Assembly: GCA_943789025.1 (NCBI GenBank)
Contig: CALSSN010000015.1
Coordinates: 1 to 46,893 of the forward strand
Reading direction: 5' to 3'
Origin: an uncultured Verrucomicrobiales bacterium
Lineage (GTDB): Bacteria; Verrucomicrobiota; Verrucomicrobiia; Verrucomicrobiales; DEV007
DNA length: 46,893 nt
Positions within the stretch are counted from its first letter, which is position 1, and every line of letters begins with the position of its first letter. Under the pieces are notes generated by a model. The model was not told where the DNA came from. It made no database searches and saw only the letters and a program-made list of their open reading frames with translations. The position numbers and the translations under genes were made by a program. This document shows positions 1 through 9,156 of this stretch, piece after piece.

Positions 1-628
1 CGGCCTGGCTCGCGAAGCTCGAATGCTTGCAGTATTTGCTTTTTGCGAAGCGCTCGTTCCACTCAGGAGATTGGAAAGTCAGTACGACAATCTGCTGGCC
101 ATTGAGCCAATGCTCGATCTTCGAGTCATGGAAGACGATGCGCCCGGTGTTCCATTGGCCGGCTGGATGGAGCGGTTTCCCTTCCGGTGCGGCCGCGAGG
201 TCATAGAGGGAGCCGGTGCGGCGCGTCGGCTTGGCGCTGTCGGCGTGCATGCCATCGTCGATGATCTGGAATTCCAACCCCAAGCTGCCCTGGCTGCGGT
301 ATTTAACCCCGCTGTTACCTGCCTTGCTGATTTTCCAGTCGAAACGGAGTTCGAAGTTGTCGTAAGAGTTGCGTGTGATAAGGCTCGCGTTGGCTGAAAC
401 AATTTTTTTGAAGTGAAGAATGCCATCTTCAAGCGTCCAGCCAGAGGGGATTTCCGGGCTGGAAAGCCCGCGCCACGCGTCGAGACGATCGCCTGCGAGA
501 AGGTTGACCCAGCTTGAGTCGAGAGACGGTGTCCCGCCCGGGTCATTCCCCTCAGTCTCTTGTGCGTGATGCAGGGATCCGGTGGCAAAGAGGAGAGCGA
601 TCACTGGAAGGAAGAGATGTGCTTTCAT
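1..628 (-). CDS. DUF1080 (3-keto-disaccharide hydrolase-like) secreted protein, C-terminus beyond window
   Basis: The frame opens at 628 and runs off the left edge, so only about 209 N-terminal residues are visible. It begins MKAHLFLPVIALLFATG, a signal peptide. The mature part carries the DUF1080 pattern: a start resembling WVNLLAGDRLDAWRG, then GWTLEDGILH, FELRFDWKISKAGNSGVKYR and GLEFQIIDD. This beta-jelly-roll (concanavalin-like) family is very abundant in Verrucomicrobiota and Planctomycetota and acts on or binds sugars outside the cytoplasm. Its ATG overlaps the stop of the Gfo/Idh/MocA gene (ATGA at 625-628), so the two are probably translationally coupled. The substrate is unknown; the operon suggests a sugar acid or a glycan that contains one. 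Confidence 0.85.
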   Translation of the reverse strand, partial: MKAHLFLPVIALLFATGSLHHAQETEGNDPGGTPSLDSSWVNLLAGDRLDAWRGLSSPEIPSGWTLEDGILHFKKIVSANASLITRNSYDNFELRFDWKISKAGNSGVKYRSQGSLGLEFQIIDDGMHADSAKPTRRTGSLYDLAAAPEGKPLHPAGQWNTGRIVFHDSKIEHWLNGQQIVVLTFQSPEWNERFAKSKYCKHSSFASQA

Positions 629-1683
629 GAGAGTTCGATCCATTGCCCTTGGTTTTGTGCAGACTGGTAGATGGCGCAGATAAGCGCCACGGCCTTCCTG
701 GCTTCGTGGGCGTTGGTTGTGGGAGTTCGGCCTTCGAAGATCGCGTCGACTACCTCTTCAAAATTCCTTTGGTGACCGGTGAAGTTGATGGCTGCCGGAT
801 CGTTCGCTCCGAGTCCAGCTTTCTCCGAATGCCTCATGAGGGTGGCATGAATGTGTGAGTCGATGTCGGCGGCTTCGAGGAAATCCCAGACTTTGAAAGC
901 TTCATCGGCAAGAAATGCCGAGCCCTTGCTCCCGCAGAGGTTGATCTCGGCCGGGTGGCCGGTGGACGAGTAGCAGGCGGTCGAGCCTTGGATGACGCCG
1001 CGGGCACCATTTTCGAATTCGAGGAGTGCGATGGCAGTGTCTTCCACCTCGATTTTCTCGTGGGCGAGACAGGCGCTACTAGCGGAGAGACGCTTGACCG
1101 GCCCGACGGTGAAAAGAAGCTGGTCGATGAAGTGAATCGACTGGTTCATGAGGGCGCCACCACCGTCGAGCGCCCAGCTTCCCCGCCATGCAGCAGAGTC
1201 GTAGTAGGCTTGATCACGGAACCATTTGATGGAGGCTTCTACCAAAGTGAGGGTGCCGAACCGCCCGGTATCAACGGCGGTCTTCAAGTGGGTGACAGCA
1301 GGGTGGGGAAAACGGCGATTGAGGATCGCTGCGAGCACCACCTGGTTGGTTGCAGCCGTTGCTATCATGAGGTCGATTCGCTCGGGGGTGACCTCGATAG
1401 GCTTTTCGCAGATGACGTGTTTTCCTGCCTGCAGGGCGGCGAGCGCAGGATCAAGGTGCGCGCCTGATGGGGTGGCTATGGTGACGATCTCGAGCTCCGG
1501 ATTCGCCAGAAAAGCCTCGAGCGAGTGGTGGTGAAGAGGAATCTTGTGTTTTCGTGCGAAGGCCTCCGCCTTCTCTGGTTTCGGGTTGAAGCAGGAGTGG
1601 AGCGTGCCGTGTTCCATGGCGCCAATCGCTTTGGCGTGGAAGTCGGCGATCATGCCGGTGCCAATAATTCCGAATTTCATCAT
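625..1683 (-). CDS. Gfo/Idh/MocA family NAD(P)-dependent oxidoreductase
   Basis: 352 aa, the usual length. The N-terminus FGIIGTGMIADFHAKAI is the Rossmann GxGxxA motif and the family EKP motif follows in HVICEKPIEV (about residues 90-99). The C-terminal alpha/beta domain includes WALDGGGALMNQSIHFIDQL, typical of the substrate-binding sheet. Such enzymes oxidise or reduce a sugar, sugar acid or cyclitol carbon; the exact substrate cannot be read from sequence. It starts with two adjacent ATG codons (1678-1683), lies 55 nt downstream of the SDR gene and overlaps the DUF1080 gene by 4 nt, so it belongs to the sugar-acid operon. Confidence 0.92.
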   Translation of the reverse strand: MMKFGIIGTGMIADFHAKAIGAMEHGTLHSCFNPKPEKAEAFARKHKIPLHHHSLEAFLANPELEIVTIATPSGAHLDPALAALQAGKHVICEKPIEVTPERIDLMIATAATNQVVLAAILNRRFPHPAVTHLKTAVDTGRFGTLTLVEASIKWFRDQAYYDSAAWRGSWALDGGGALMNQSIHFIDQLLFTVGPVKRLSASSACLAHEKIEVEDTAIALLEFENGARGVIQGSTACYSSTGHPAEINLCGSKGSAFLADEAFKVWDFLEAADIDSHIHATLMRHSEKAGLGANDPAAINFTGHQRNFEEVVDAIFEGRTPTTNAHEARKAVALICAIYQSAQNQGQWIELS

Positions 1684-1738
1684 GGTGCTAGGAGTAGCGG
1701 CGGGGGTGGAGGGAATGCCGGCGTCTTTTTTGTCAGAG

Positions 1739-2542
1739 TCAGATGCTCATGGACTGGAAGCCGCCGTCGACGATGAGCTCGTGGCCGGTGAGAAAGCCGC
1801 CTGCTTTCTGGGAGGCGAGCAGGAGGGTGGCGCCGATAAGATCATCAGGATCACCGAAGCGTCCTGCAGGGGTCTTGGAAAGAATGTCTTTGGTCCGCGA
1901 TGCATCAAGAATTTTTCGATTCTGCTCGGCAGGAAAAAACCCCGGGACCAGGGTGTTAACTCGGATGTTCTGGCTGGCCCATTCGCGGGCGAGGTTCTTC
2001 GAGAGGTTGTGGACGGCGGCCTTCGAAGCTGAGTAGGTGAAGACGCGTGACAGTGGGTTCAAGCCTGAGATCGATCCGAGATTGATGATGGATCCTGGCC
2101 GGCCGTGGTCTTGAAAGTAGGCTCCGAAGGCCTGGCAGGCACGCAAGGTTCCATAGAAGTTGATGTCCATAATGTTCTGCATTTCCTGTTCGCTGATGTC
2201 GAGGAAAGGAGTCGCAGAGTTGACACCTGCGCCGTTGATGAGGATGTCGAGGGGGCCTGCTTTTTCGACGCTGTGGGTGATCAAGGCATCGATCGACGCT
2301 CGGGAGGCAACGTCGACTTCTAAAAACCAGGCGCTGCCTCCAGCCCGTGAGATGGCCGCGAGTCTAGCGGTGGCTTTTTCGCGATCGCGCCCGGCGAGGA
2401 CAATCTGAACACCGGCTCGGGCAAGGCCGGTGGCAAGATGGCTGCAGAGTTCACCGGTGCCTCCGATGATGACGGCGACTTTACCCCTGAGGTCGAAAAG
2501 TTCTTCCAGATAATGCCTGGTGGGTTCTGATGCGGGGTTCAT
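1739..2542 (-). CDS. SDR-type D-mannonate oxidoreductase-like (fructuronate reductase)
   Basis: 267 aa classical short-chain dehydrogenase. It has the cofactor loop [18 protein letters not shown], the catalytic Ser in NLGSISG and YSASK with the Tyr-Lys pair. The late segment [14 protein letters not shown] is, to my knowledge, characteristic of the SDR form of mannonate oxidoreductase (UxuB/YjmF of Bacillus type), which interconverts D-fructuronate and D-mannonate. Its ATG overlaps the uxaC stop (ATGA at 2539-2542). An isomerase that makes fructuronate, coupled to a reductase of this family, supports the assignment. A related keto-acid reductase activity is the main alternative. Confidence 0.85.
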   Translation of the reverse strand: MNPASEPTRHYLEELFDLRGKVAVIIGGTGELCSHLATGLARAGVQIVLAGRDREKATARLAAISRAGGSAWFLEVDVASRASIDALITHSVEKAGPLDILINGAGVNSATPFLDISEQEMQNIMDINFYGTLRACQAFGAYFQDHGRPGSIINLGSISGLNPLSRVFTYSASKAAVHNLSKNLAREWASQNIRVNTLVPGFFPAEQNRKILDASRTKDILSKTPAGRFGDPDDLIGATLLLASQKAGGFLTGHELIVDGGFQSMSI

Positions 2543-3810
2543 GATGAGGTGGCCTGCGCATCCTTGGCGGGATTTGTCGCGGTGGGCAGGTAGTTACGGA
2601 TGTTCTGGTAGGCGATGTTTCCGGCAGTCTCGATGAGGAGGCTCGGGTCGTCGGGCATGGTGCCATCGCGTGCTTTGTCAGCGAGGTAGGAGGCGAGGAT
2701 TCGGCGGTAGTAATCGTGCCGGACATAACTGGTGAAGCTCCGACTGTCGGTAAGCATACCGATGTGTGTCCCGAGCGCACTATGCGAGGTCAGGGTGTCG
2801 AGCTGCTCGCGGATTCCCTGGACGTGGTCGAGGTGCCACCATGCGGGTCCGTATTGGAGTTTTCCTGGAACCGGCGCCTCCTGAAAATTCTGAAGCGCAC
2901 AACAGAGGGCGGCGTTCTCGTTGGGGTTGAGATTATAGAGGATGACTTTCGGGAGTTGGCCGCTGGCATCGAGGGTGTTCAGGAAGGTGATGAGAGCTTC
3001 AGTCTGCGGGCGTGACCCGATGGTATCAAATCCCGAGTCCGGTCCAAGGCTGCTGGACATGCGGCTGTTGACATTGCGTTGCGCCCCGAGGTGGAGTTGC
3101 ATGATCCAACCTTTCTTATGATTCCATCGGGCGATCTCTGCGAGCGCGTCGAATGCGGGTGTGCCAGGTGCCGGCAGGTGAGTCAGGCCGTGGTCGGACA
3201 TGCGGCACCCGTGCTCGTGGAAGTAGTCGTGTCGGCATTTGAGTGCGGTGAGATCCGGTGAGTCAGTGAGCAGGTGACGGTCTGGTCGGAAGGTTGGAAG
3301 CACGGCGAGCGCGGGCCCGGCGTCACTGTGCGCCAAGGCCTGGTGCACAGCGAGGTCATCGAATGGATCGTCGGTGGTGGCGACGAGCTCGACATTGAAG
3401 GTGCTGAGGATGGTTCTGACGGTGATCTTTTCTGCGAGTTGGCGATTGGCGCTCTCCCAGATGCCTTGCGCACTTTGCGCGTTGAGTTGGGTGGTGATTC
3501 CAAAAACCGATGCGAGTTCCATGTGTGCCCACTGGTGCACCGGGTTGCCGAGACCGAGTGGAAGGACCGTCGCGAAGTGAAAAAATTTCTCCCACGGCGA
3601 GGCGTCGCCTGTGATGAAGCGTTCCGCGACTCCGCAGGCACGCATGAGTCGCCACTTGTAATGGTCGTGCTGCAGCCAGAGCTCCCAGAGGTTTTCGAAG
3701 CGGTGGTCGTCGAGAATTTCTGCCGCAGGAAGGTGGGTGTGGTAGTCGAGGATCGGGAGCTCCGCGATCGAGTTGTAAATGTTCTCGGCGAGAGGTGAGG
3801 TAAGAAGCAT
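2539..3810 (-). CDS. uxaC: Glucuronate/uronate isomerase
   Basis: Catalyses D-glucuronate to D-fructuronate (or galacturonate to tagaturonate) in the cytoplasm. Family motifs: ILDYHTHL with metal-ligand histidines, [35 protein letters not shown] and LTDSRSF. The frame is open from 3960, but the residues before [14 protein letters not shown] are non-family and overlap the upstream gene, so I start at 3810 (423 aa). That is shorter than the usual 465-470 aa. Part of the difference is a tight loop between [14 protein letters not shown] and ALKCRHDYF, where E. coli UxaC has about 20 more residues. There is no frame break. The gene is 52 nt downstream of the LDH2-type gene. Confidence 0.93.
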   Translation of the reverse strand: MLLTSPLAENIYNSIAELPILDYHTHLPAAEILDDHRFENLWELWLQHDHYKWRLMRACGVAERFITGDASPWEKFFHFATVLPLGLGNPVHQWAHMELASVFGITTQLNAQSAQGIWESANRQLAEKITVRTILSTFNVELVATTDDPFDDLAVHQALAHSDAGPALAVLPTFRPDRHLLTDSPDLTALKCRHDYFHEHGCRMSDHGLTHLPAPGTPAFDALAEIARWNHKKGWIMQLHLGAQRNVNSRMSSSLGPDSGFDTIGSRPQTEALITFLNTLDASGQLPKVILYNLNPNENAALCCALQNFQEAPVPGKLQYGPAWWHLDHVQGIREQLDTLTSHSALGTHIGMLTDSRSFTSYVRHDYYRRILASYLADKARDGTMPDDPSLLIETAGNIAYQNIRNYLPTATNPAKDAQATSS

Positions 3811-3862
3811 GACGAAGGTGGGAGAGGAAAACAGGGGTGTCTCGGCGGGGCCGGTGTTCAGG

Positions 3863-4951
3863 TTACACTGGCCAGGGAGTTGCAGGAAGAGTGGGCCTGG
3901 CAAGCCGGGTGGCGATCTGATTGAGCTCGGAAAGTTCAGCAGAGGAAAAGAGCAGACCACCCGCCATTCGCGTGCGCTCAGCGGCTTCGGCTTCGAGTTG
4001 GCCGGGCACCAGACAGGAGTCGTTTCCGTGCCCGAGAATATCCTCTAGCACCGCCTGAACATTGCTCTTCTGCGTCCGGCCTGAGGCGAAATTTCCCCCG
4101 CTGATTGCCTCCGGGTGGATGATTTGGAAAAAGAAGGAGGAAGTCGTTTTTTCCTTGGGGTCTGCAGTCTGGGTGCCGCGAATGGTGGGCAGTGATCCGC
4201 CGATGTAAGCGGCTGTCAGTTCGTTGACCAGTGAGAGTCCGTAGCCTTTGTGGCGTCCGAAAGGGAGCAGGGCGGCGACGGCCTCGGGGTCGGTGGTGAC
4301 TTCGCCCTCGGCATCGACGGCAGCTTCTGGAGGCAGCGAGCCGCCCTCCCGCTTGAGTTGCTGGACCCGACCCATCGCCACCGTGGAAGTTGCCCAGTCG
4401 ATGCAGATCGGATATCCGAGTTCTTCCGTGGTGGGGAACCCCCAGGTATGTGGGTTGGTTCCGAGGGTGGGAAATTTTCCTCCAAAGGGAACCACCTCTG
4501 CCAGAGTTGAGGTGCAGTTGGTATAGGCGATGTAACCACGGCGGGCCGCCTCGATGGCGTAGGCGCTCCCCCAGAGGTAGTGCCAGGCATTGTCCACGCT
4601 GATGATGGCGACCCCGTGCTGATCCGCCAGAGTGATGGCACGTCTGAATGCGTCCCTGGCCACAGCCTGGCCCATTTTCTTTTGGGCGTCCCAGGTCTCG
4701 GTTGCGGTGAAGCGGTTGTCTTTTTTGACAATCTGTGCCCGCGGTGTGCAGTTTCCTCGGGCGGATCCGAGGTGCTCGTCGAGGTGCAGGGCCTTGAGAG
4801 CGTTGTGGGTGCGATTGCCGTGGGTGGTGGCGACGGAAGCGATCTCGGCTGCTGCCCGTGCTTCCTCTTCATCGAAGCCGCGGTCCATGAAGGCTGCGGT
4901 GATGAGCGCGTTGTGGGCGCTTTCGGGGACGCAATGGAATTCTTCGGGCAT
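3863..4951 (-). CDS. Ldh2/malate-lactate dehydrogenase family oxidoreductase
   Basis: 362 aa NAD(P)-dependent oxidoreductase of the LDH2/MDH2 fold, unrelated to Rossmann lactate dehydrogenases. Recognisable segments are TTHGNRTHNALKAL, an equivalent of the usual T/SHG-hR motif; GTNPHTWGFP, the GTNP motif; CIDWATSTVAMG; and PFGRHKGYGLSLVNELTAAYIGG. Known members reduce 2-keto acids such as 2,3-diketo-L-gulonate, malate, ureidoglycolate or sulfolactate. Placed between gluconokinase and uxaC, it may reduce a keto sugar acid, but this is inference. It starts 44 nt downstream of the gluconokinase stop. Confidence 0.9.
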   Translation of the reverse strand: MPEEFHCVPESAHNALITAAFMDRGFDEEEARAAAEIASVATTHGNRTHNALKALHLDEHLGSARGNCTPRAQIVKKDNRFTATETWDAQKKMGQAVARDAFRRAITLADQHGVAIISVDNAWHYLWGSAYAIEAARRGYIAYTNCTSTLAEVVPFGGKFPTLGTNPHTWGFPTTEELGYPICIDWATSTVAMGRVQQLKREGGSLPPEAAVDAEGEVTTDPEAVAALLPFGRHKGYGLSLVNELTAAYIGGSLPTIRGTQTADPKEKTTSSFFFQIIHPEAISGGNFASGRTQKSNVQAVLEDILGHGNDSCLVPGQLEAEAAERTRMAGGLLFSSAELSELNQIATRLARPTLPATPWPV

Positions 4952-4995
4952 CGATGTGGGAGCTGGGCTTCGTTTGTAAGGGAGGTGGCTTTTAC

Positions 4996-5538
4996 TTAGA
5001 AAGTGTCCTCGGCGCGGCTTTTTTGCCAGTTAAAGAAGGTTGCAACGAGGGATTCGAGAGATTGGGAGGTGTCGAGAAGAAGGGCCTCTGCTTCTGGTTG
5101 GAGTGCGTCGAGTTGCGAGTCGAGCAACGAGGGTGGCATAAAGTGGTCCCCGGCCTCGCGGCGTTCTGCGATGCGCTGGCGAAGGGTGGTCGCATCTGCG
5201 TGGAGATGCAGGAACTGAATCCCGGGGCTCAGAGATCGGAGTGTTTCGCGGTAGGACTGCTTGAGTGCCGAGCAGGCTATGAAGCATGGGGTGGAATGCT
5301 GCGAGCATTCCTCTGCAAGCCGACCGAGAGCCAGCAGCCACGGCCGCCGGTCCGCGTCAGTCAGAGCCTGGCCGGCAGCCATTTTCTCTCGGTTTTCGGT
5401 GGTGTGGTAGTCGTCGCCATCCAGGAAGATGCCGTCACTGGCCTCGGCGAGGGCTTTGCCGAGGGTCGTTTTTCCCGAGCCTGAGACGCCCATGAGGAGA
5501 AAGACCGAGGAGGTGTTTGTTGGGTTCTGGCTATTCAA
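4996..5538 (-). CDS. gntK: Gluconokinase (GntK family)
   Basis: 180 aa P-loop kinase of usual length. It has Walker A GVSGSGKTT at residues 17-25, FLDGDDYHTTENREKMAAG (the gluconokinase signature after the P-loop), ALTDADRRPWL, CSALKQSYRETLR and a closing DHFMPPSLLDSQLDAL. It phosphorylates D-gluconate to 6-phosphogluconate with ATP. It follows the D-2-hydroxyacid dehydrogenase by 29 nt. That pairing would suit reduction of 2-ketogluconate followed by phosphorylation, which is inference. The product enters the pentose phosphate or Entner-Doudoroff route. Confidence 0.93.
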   Translation of the reverse strand: MNSQNPTNTSSVFLLMGVSGSGKTTLGKALAEASDGIFLDGDDYHTTENREKMAAGQALTDADRRPWLLALGRLAEECSQHSTPCFIACSALKQSYRETLRSLSPGIQFLHLHADATTLRQRIAERREAGDHFMPPSLLDSQLDALQPEAEALLLDTSQSLESLVATFFNWQKSRAEDTF

Positions 5539-5567
5539 TGTGGGGGATCTTTCCCTGGGAATTGAGA

Positions 5568-6590
5568 TCAGGGGTTGACGATGTTCGGGCAGGCGTCTGC
5601 GCCTTGGGTGAGGATCGTGATGACGTTTTGCGCCGCCGTCTCCGCCATGGCTGCGTTGGATTCGGCAGTGTTGCTGGCGACGTGGGGGGTCAGGACCAGG
5701 TTTTTCAGGTTGCGGAGATCTTTGTCCGGACTCTGCGGCAAATACGGCTCTTCCGCGAAGACGTCGAGGGCTGCGCCTGCGATTGTTCCGGCAGTGAGTG
5801 CGTCGAAAAGGTCGTCTTCGTGCACCAGCGCACCCCGGGCAGTATTAAGAAAAAATGCTGTCGGCTGCATCATCCGGAACAGGCTCGCATTAGCCATGCC
5901 GCATGTTTCCGGAGTGACTGCCATCATCATCAGGACAAAGTCGGCACTGGTGACTGCGGACTCAAGATCGGTCGTGATGCGCTGGACGGGAATTTTTTTC
6001 TGAAACTCGCGGAAAGTTGCAAGCCCGGCCATTCGGCAGAAGGCGGCTTCGTCGAATTGATCGAATCCGACGACCTGCATACCGAAGCCGTGGTGGGCGC
6101 ACGAACAGATTTCCTGAGCAATGCGCCCGAACCCGAGGATCGCGAGGGTCTTTCCCTTCACTTCGATTCCACGTGCCGGTTGCCAGTCGAGGTCGCGCAT
6201 CGAGCGGTCGAGAGCTGGAACCTGGCGGGCGAGCGCTCCGAGTAGCCACATGGCATGTTCCTTGACGGAAGTATTCAACACACCAGGCGTGTTGGTGACG
6301 TGGATCCCTGCGGCGGTGGCGAGGCCTTTATCAATTGAGTCGTGGCCGACACCGAAACGTGCTATGACCGCGCCGCGTGGCAGTGCCTGGTAGAGTTCTC
6401 CCGTGTAGGGGTGAAGATCGGCAATAAAGCCGCGGACCTTTTTTTCGCGCACGAGGGGAGCGAGGGTCGCCTCGTCCTCCGGCACAGGAGTGAAGTGAAA
6501 CCGGTTGTCCTGTTTCGAGAGTCGCTCGAAAACACTCTTCCCCTTGGCATAGGAGACGTCACTGACAAAAATTTCCTCGGCGGTAGGCAT
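5568..6590 (-). CDS. D-2-hydroxyacid dehydrogenase family protein
   Basis: 340 aa, first gene of the minus-strand operon. The Rossmann motif is LAILGFGRIAQEI, followed by the acidic ribose-binding position in VVGFDQFD. The catalytic triad is visible as NTARGALV (Arg), FAEEPY (Glu) and PHVASNT (His). The catalytic-domain segment IARFGVGHDSIDKGLATAAGI is also typical. The family reduces 2-keto acids to D-2-hydroxy acids. A GhrB-like 2-ketogluconate or hydroxypyruvate reductase is one option, and phosphoglycerate dehydrogenase-like annotation is common for such proteins. The genomic setting favours a sugar-acid substrate. Confidence 0.9.
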   Translation of the reverse strand: MPTAEEIFVSDVSYAKGKSVFERLSKQDNRFHFTPVPEDEATLAPLVREKKVRGFIADLHPYTGELYQALPRGAVIARFGVGHDSIDKGLATAAGIHVTNTPGVLNTSVKEHAMWLLGALARQVPALDRSMRDLDWQPARGIEVKGKTLAILGFGRIAQEICSCAHHGFGMQVVGFDQFDEAAFCRMAGLATFREFQKKIPVQRITTDLESAVTSADFVLMMMAVTPETCGMANASLFRMMQPTAFFLNTARGALVHEDDLFDALTAGTIAGAALDVFAEEPYLPQSPDKDLRNLKNLVLTPHVASNTAESNAAMAETAAQNVITILTQGADACPNIVNP

Positions 6591-6851
6591 TGTTATGGTG
6601 GTTTCTGAGCAAGCCTAGCTTTCAAAAGGCAGGGGATGTGGCCGTAAATACTCGTTTTCCTCTGCTCAGAATGCGACACAGGCGGCTCATCCGCAAGGGC
6701 GCTTCTCGCCTTCGGTGGGAGTATGGTTTTTGAGTTTTTTCGGGCATCGGTTCTGAAATGTCGCAGCGTCTGCTCGCGTTCAGAGTGATTGCGGGTGTCA
6801 GATTAGCCGAGTTTTCTTGTCAGCGCTGCGGGTCTGACGCATGTTTGTATT

Positions 6852-7598
6852 ATGATCCCAGACCTACCAGAACATCGCATGGCAATCGTGACGGGGGCGT
6901 CTTCAGGCATTGGTGGAGCGGTGGCCAGGGCTCTTGGCGCTGCAGGGATCGGAGTGGCCCTGGTGGCGCGGAGGCGCGCGAGCCTCGAGCACGTTGCCGA
7001 GGAAATCGTCGCAGCAGGCGGCCAGGCAGAGGTGATCGCTGCGGATCTGCGTGAGCCGGAAGCGGCACGGGAGGTCGTTGCCAGCGCAGTCGCGCGCCTC
7101 GGTCGACTTGATATTTTAGTCAATTCCGCAGGGGTTGCCCGGTATTCTCCAGTCATTGACGGCGATTCAGAAGACTGGCAGGAGATGTGGGGGATCAATG
7201 TCCTCGCCCTGGCGAGGCTCAGTCGTGAGGCAATTGCCTCATTTCCTGAGGGTGGTGGGCATGTTCTCCATCTCGGAAGTCTTTCCGGGCATCGCGTTCC
7301 TCCCGGAGGAGGTTTCTATGCGGCGACCAAGTTTGCGGTTCGCGCCCATGCCGAGGCTCTGCGCTTTGAACTTCGCGCCCGTGGGGACAAGACGCGCGTC
7401 ACCTGCGTGTCTCCAGGATTCGTTCATACCCCGCTGGCGGAGGAGTATCTGCAGGGGGCTGGGAAGACGCTGGAGAGTTTGGGCTATGAGGCTCTGCAGC
7501 CTGAGGATGTCGCTCGCTGTGTGCTGCATGCCCTCACATCTCCGGCCAGCGTGGAAGTAAATGATATTCTGGTCCGGCCGGCAGGGCAGAAGACGTAA
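6852..7598 (+). CDS. SDR family NAD(P)-dependent oxidoreductase
   Basis: 248 aa classical SDR with TGASSGIGGAVA near the N-terminus, NSAG, a Ser in LGSLSGHR and the YAATK catalytic Tyr/Lys. The C-terminus lacks the long substrate lid of some families and resembles YdfG/ketoreductase-like enzymes. The substrate cannot be named. The ATG at 6852 has no clear Shine-Dalgarno; an internal ATG at residue 10 (MAIVTG) is an alternative start. It is transcribed away from the sugar-acid operon and converges on ilvC. Confidence 0.88.
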   Translation: MIPDLPEHRMAIVTGASSGIGGAVARALGAAGIGVALVARRRASLEHVAEEIVAAGGQAEVIAADLREPEAAREVVASAVARLGRLDILVNSAGVARYSPVIDGDSEDWQEMWGINVLALARLSREAIASFPEGGGHVLHLGSLSGHRVPPGGGFYAATKFAVRAHAEALRFELRARGDKTRVTCVSPGFVHTPLAEEYLQGAGKTLESLGYEALQPEDVARCVLHALTSPASVEVNDILVRPAGQKT

Positions 7599-7970
7599 AA
7601 TGGCAGGTCGGGGGGCGTGCTTCTGGTGGTGCCGCTCGTGCAAGCCGGAAAAGAGACTGGGTCACATGTTTCTCTGACCTCAGTCTCCGAGGACTGGAAG
7701 GGTGACTGCCATGCAGGTTCTTTGTTGCTTTTTGATCGCGGGCTGATGGGGTCTTTTTGTACCGGTGGCTAGGGCGTGGGAAATTGACCAACGCATCGTG
7801 ATCTGAAAAAACCTCCCGATCGCACCGCATGCAAAAACCACCCCGGCCGGCGGATTCCCAAGAGGTGAGTCCGCGCCAGTGAAACCGAACGCAGTTCGCT
7901 CCAGCCCTTGATGGGGGCACTTCGAAGTTCTGGCAGTGCCTGAAAAAGTGGGGCCTCCTGAGCGCCCTAC
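7599..7970. other. Intergenic stretch between convergent SDR and ilvC, nothing recognised
   Basis: 372 bases between two convergent genes. I see no conserved protein frame, tRNA or clear terminator hairpin with a T-run. The frame open on the minus strand across 7534-7920 has basic, family-less composition and overlaps the SDR gene, so I do not call it. Confidence 0.5.
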
Positions 7971-8999
7971 TTACTCGTAGGATGCCTGCGACCCTTTGAG
8001 GTCGCGATCCTTGATCCAGCTCATGCGGGAGCGAAGGCGTTTGCCGACTTTTTCGATGCCGTGGGTGGCTTCTTCCTTGCGGATACGGGTGAAGTTCTTC
8101 TGGCCGGTTTCACACTCCTTGATCCACTCTTTGGCGAACTTACCGGATTGGATGTCCTTGAGGGCTTTTTTCATGCGCTTCTTGACCGAGGCGTCGATGA
8201 TCTTCGGTCCGACAGTGACGTCACCCCACTCCGCGGTCTCCGAGATGGAGAAACGCATACCAGCGATGCCGGCCTCGTTGATCAGGTCGACGATGAGCTT
8301 GGCCTCGTGGAGGCACTCGAAATAAGCCATTTCCGGCTGGTATCCGGCTTCCACCAGCACCTCGTATCCGGTCTTGATCAGGGCAGAAATTCCGCCGCAA
8401 AGAACCGTCTGCTCTCCAAAGAGGTCGGTTTCGGTTTCTTCTGGGAAGGTGGTTTGGAAGACCCCTCCGCGAGTGCCGCCGATTCCGTGGGCCCATGCAA
8501 GGGCGATTTTCTTGGCCTTTTTGTCTGCATCCTGGTGGATCGCAATCAGGGTAGGGACACCCTTGCCCTCGGTAAACTGACGCCGGACGATGTGACCAGG
8601 GCCTTTAGGAGCGACCATGATGACGTTGACGTCCTCCGGCGGGGTGATGGTTTTGAAGTGAATGGCAAAGCCGTGGGAGAAGAGCAGGGTTTTCCCCTTC
8701 GTAAGGTGCTCTTTGATGTCGGCTTCGTAGACTCCAGCGGCAGCGGTGTCCGGGACGGCGAGAAAGATAACATCGGCAGCCTTCACAGCGTCGGCGGTGT
8801 CCATGACTTTGAAGCCGAGTTTCTCGGCAACGGCACGCGACTTCGACTTCGCATACAGGCCGATGATGACCTTCTGTTTGCTTTCCTTGAGGTTGAGTGC
8901 GTGTGCGTGCCCCTGAGAACCGAAGCCGATGACGGCGAGAGTTTTTCCTTTGAGGTTGGCGAGGTCGGCGTCTTTCTCGGTGTAAACTTTGGCAGCCAT
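7971..8999 (-). CDS. ilvC: Ketol-acid reductoisomerase (class I)
   Basis: 342 aa, the normal short class I length. It performs the second common step of valine, leucine and isoleucine synthesis, converting acetolactate or acetohydroxybutyrate to the dihydroxy acid with NADPH and Mg2+. Start [20 protein letters not shown]; Rossmann [13 protein letters not shown] at residues 25-37; VAPKGPGH; metal ligands in ETDLFGEQ (Asp192, Glu196); [10 protein letters not shown] near residue 251. The frame stays open upstream to 9311 but those residues are non-family, so I start at 8999. No other ilv or leu gene is adjacent. The C-terminus is [13 protein letters not shown]. Confidence 0.97.
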   Translation of the reverse strand: MAAKVYTEKDADLANLKGKTLAVIGFGSQGHAHALNLKESKQKVIIGLYAKSKSRAVAEKLGFKVMDTADAVKAADVIFLAVPDTAAAGVYEADIKEHLTKGKTLLFSHGFAIHFKTITPPEDVNVIMVAPKGPGHIVRRQFTEGKGVPTLIAIHQDADKKAKKIALAWAHGIGGTRGGVFQTTFPEETETDLFGEQTVLCGGISALIKTGYEVLVEAGYQPEMAYFECLHEAKLIVDLINEAGIAGMRFSISETAEWGDVTVGPKIIDASVKKRMKKALKDIQSGKFAKEWIKECETGQKNFTRIRKEEATHGIEKVGKRLRSRMSWIKDRDLKGSQASYE

Positions 9000-9037
9000 G
9001 GTTTTGTGGGAGGAGCGTTGTTGTTTTTTTAGATGTG

Positions 9038-9053
9038 CGCGGAAGCTTCCGCG
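9038..9053. promoter_or_regulatory. 16-bp perfect palindrome in the ilvC leader
   Basis: CGCGGAAGCTTCCGCG is self-complementary over 16 bases and lies about 40 nt upstream of the ilvC ATG. No T-run follows on either strand, so an operator or a leader hairpin is more likely than a terminator. A weak promoter-like pair lies upstream on the minus strand (TTGACC at 9103-9098, CATCAT at 9080-9075, 17 nt apart), which would put the palindrome just downstream of a start site. The function is inference. Confidence 0.3.
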
Positions 9054-9156
9054 GTGAAAATGGGAAGGGTCGCAATGATGGCGCGAAGCAATCGCACGGT
9101 CAACAGAGATTATGCGGGAAGAGTCGTAGAGAGACTGCCGCCAGAGACCCGGGAGA

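Noticed and set aside
7534..7920. A 128-residue minus-strand frame between the SDR and ilvC
   Set aside because: Composition is shadow-like and it overlaps the end of the SDR gene.
8061..9032. A 323-codon open frame on the plus strand
   Set aside because: It is antisense to ilvC, whose family sequence is complete; the long frame is a codon-bias shadow in high-G+C DNA.
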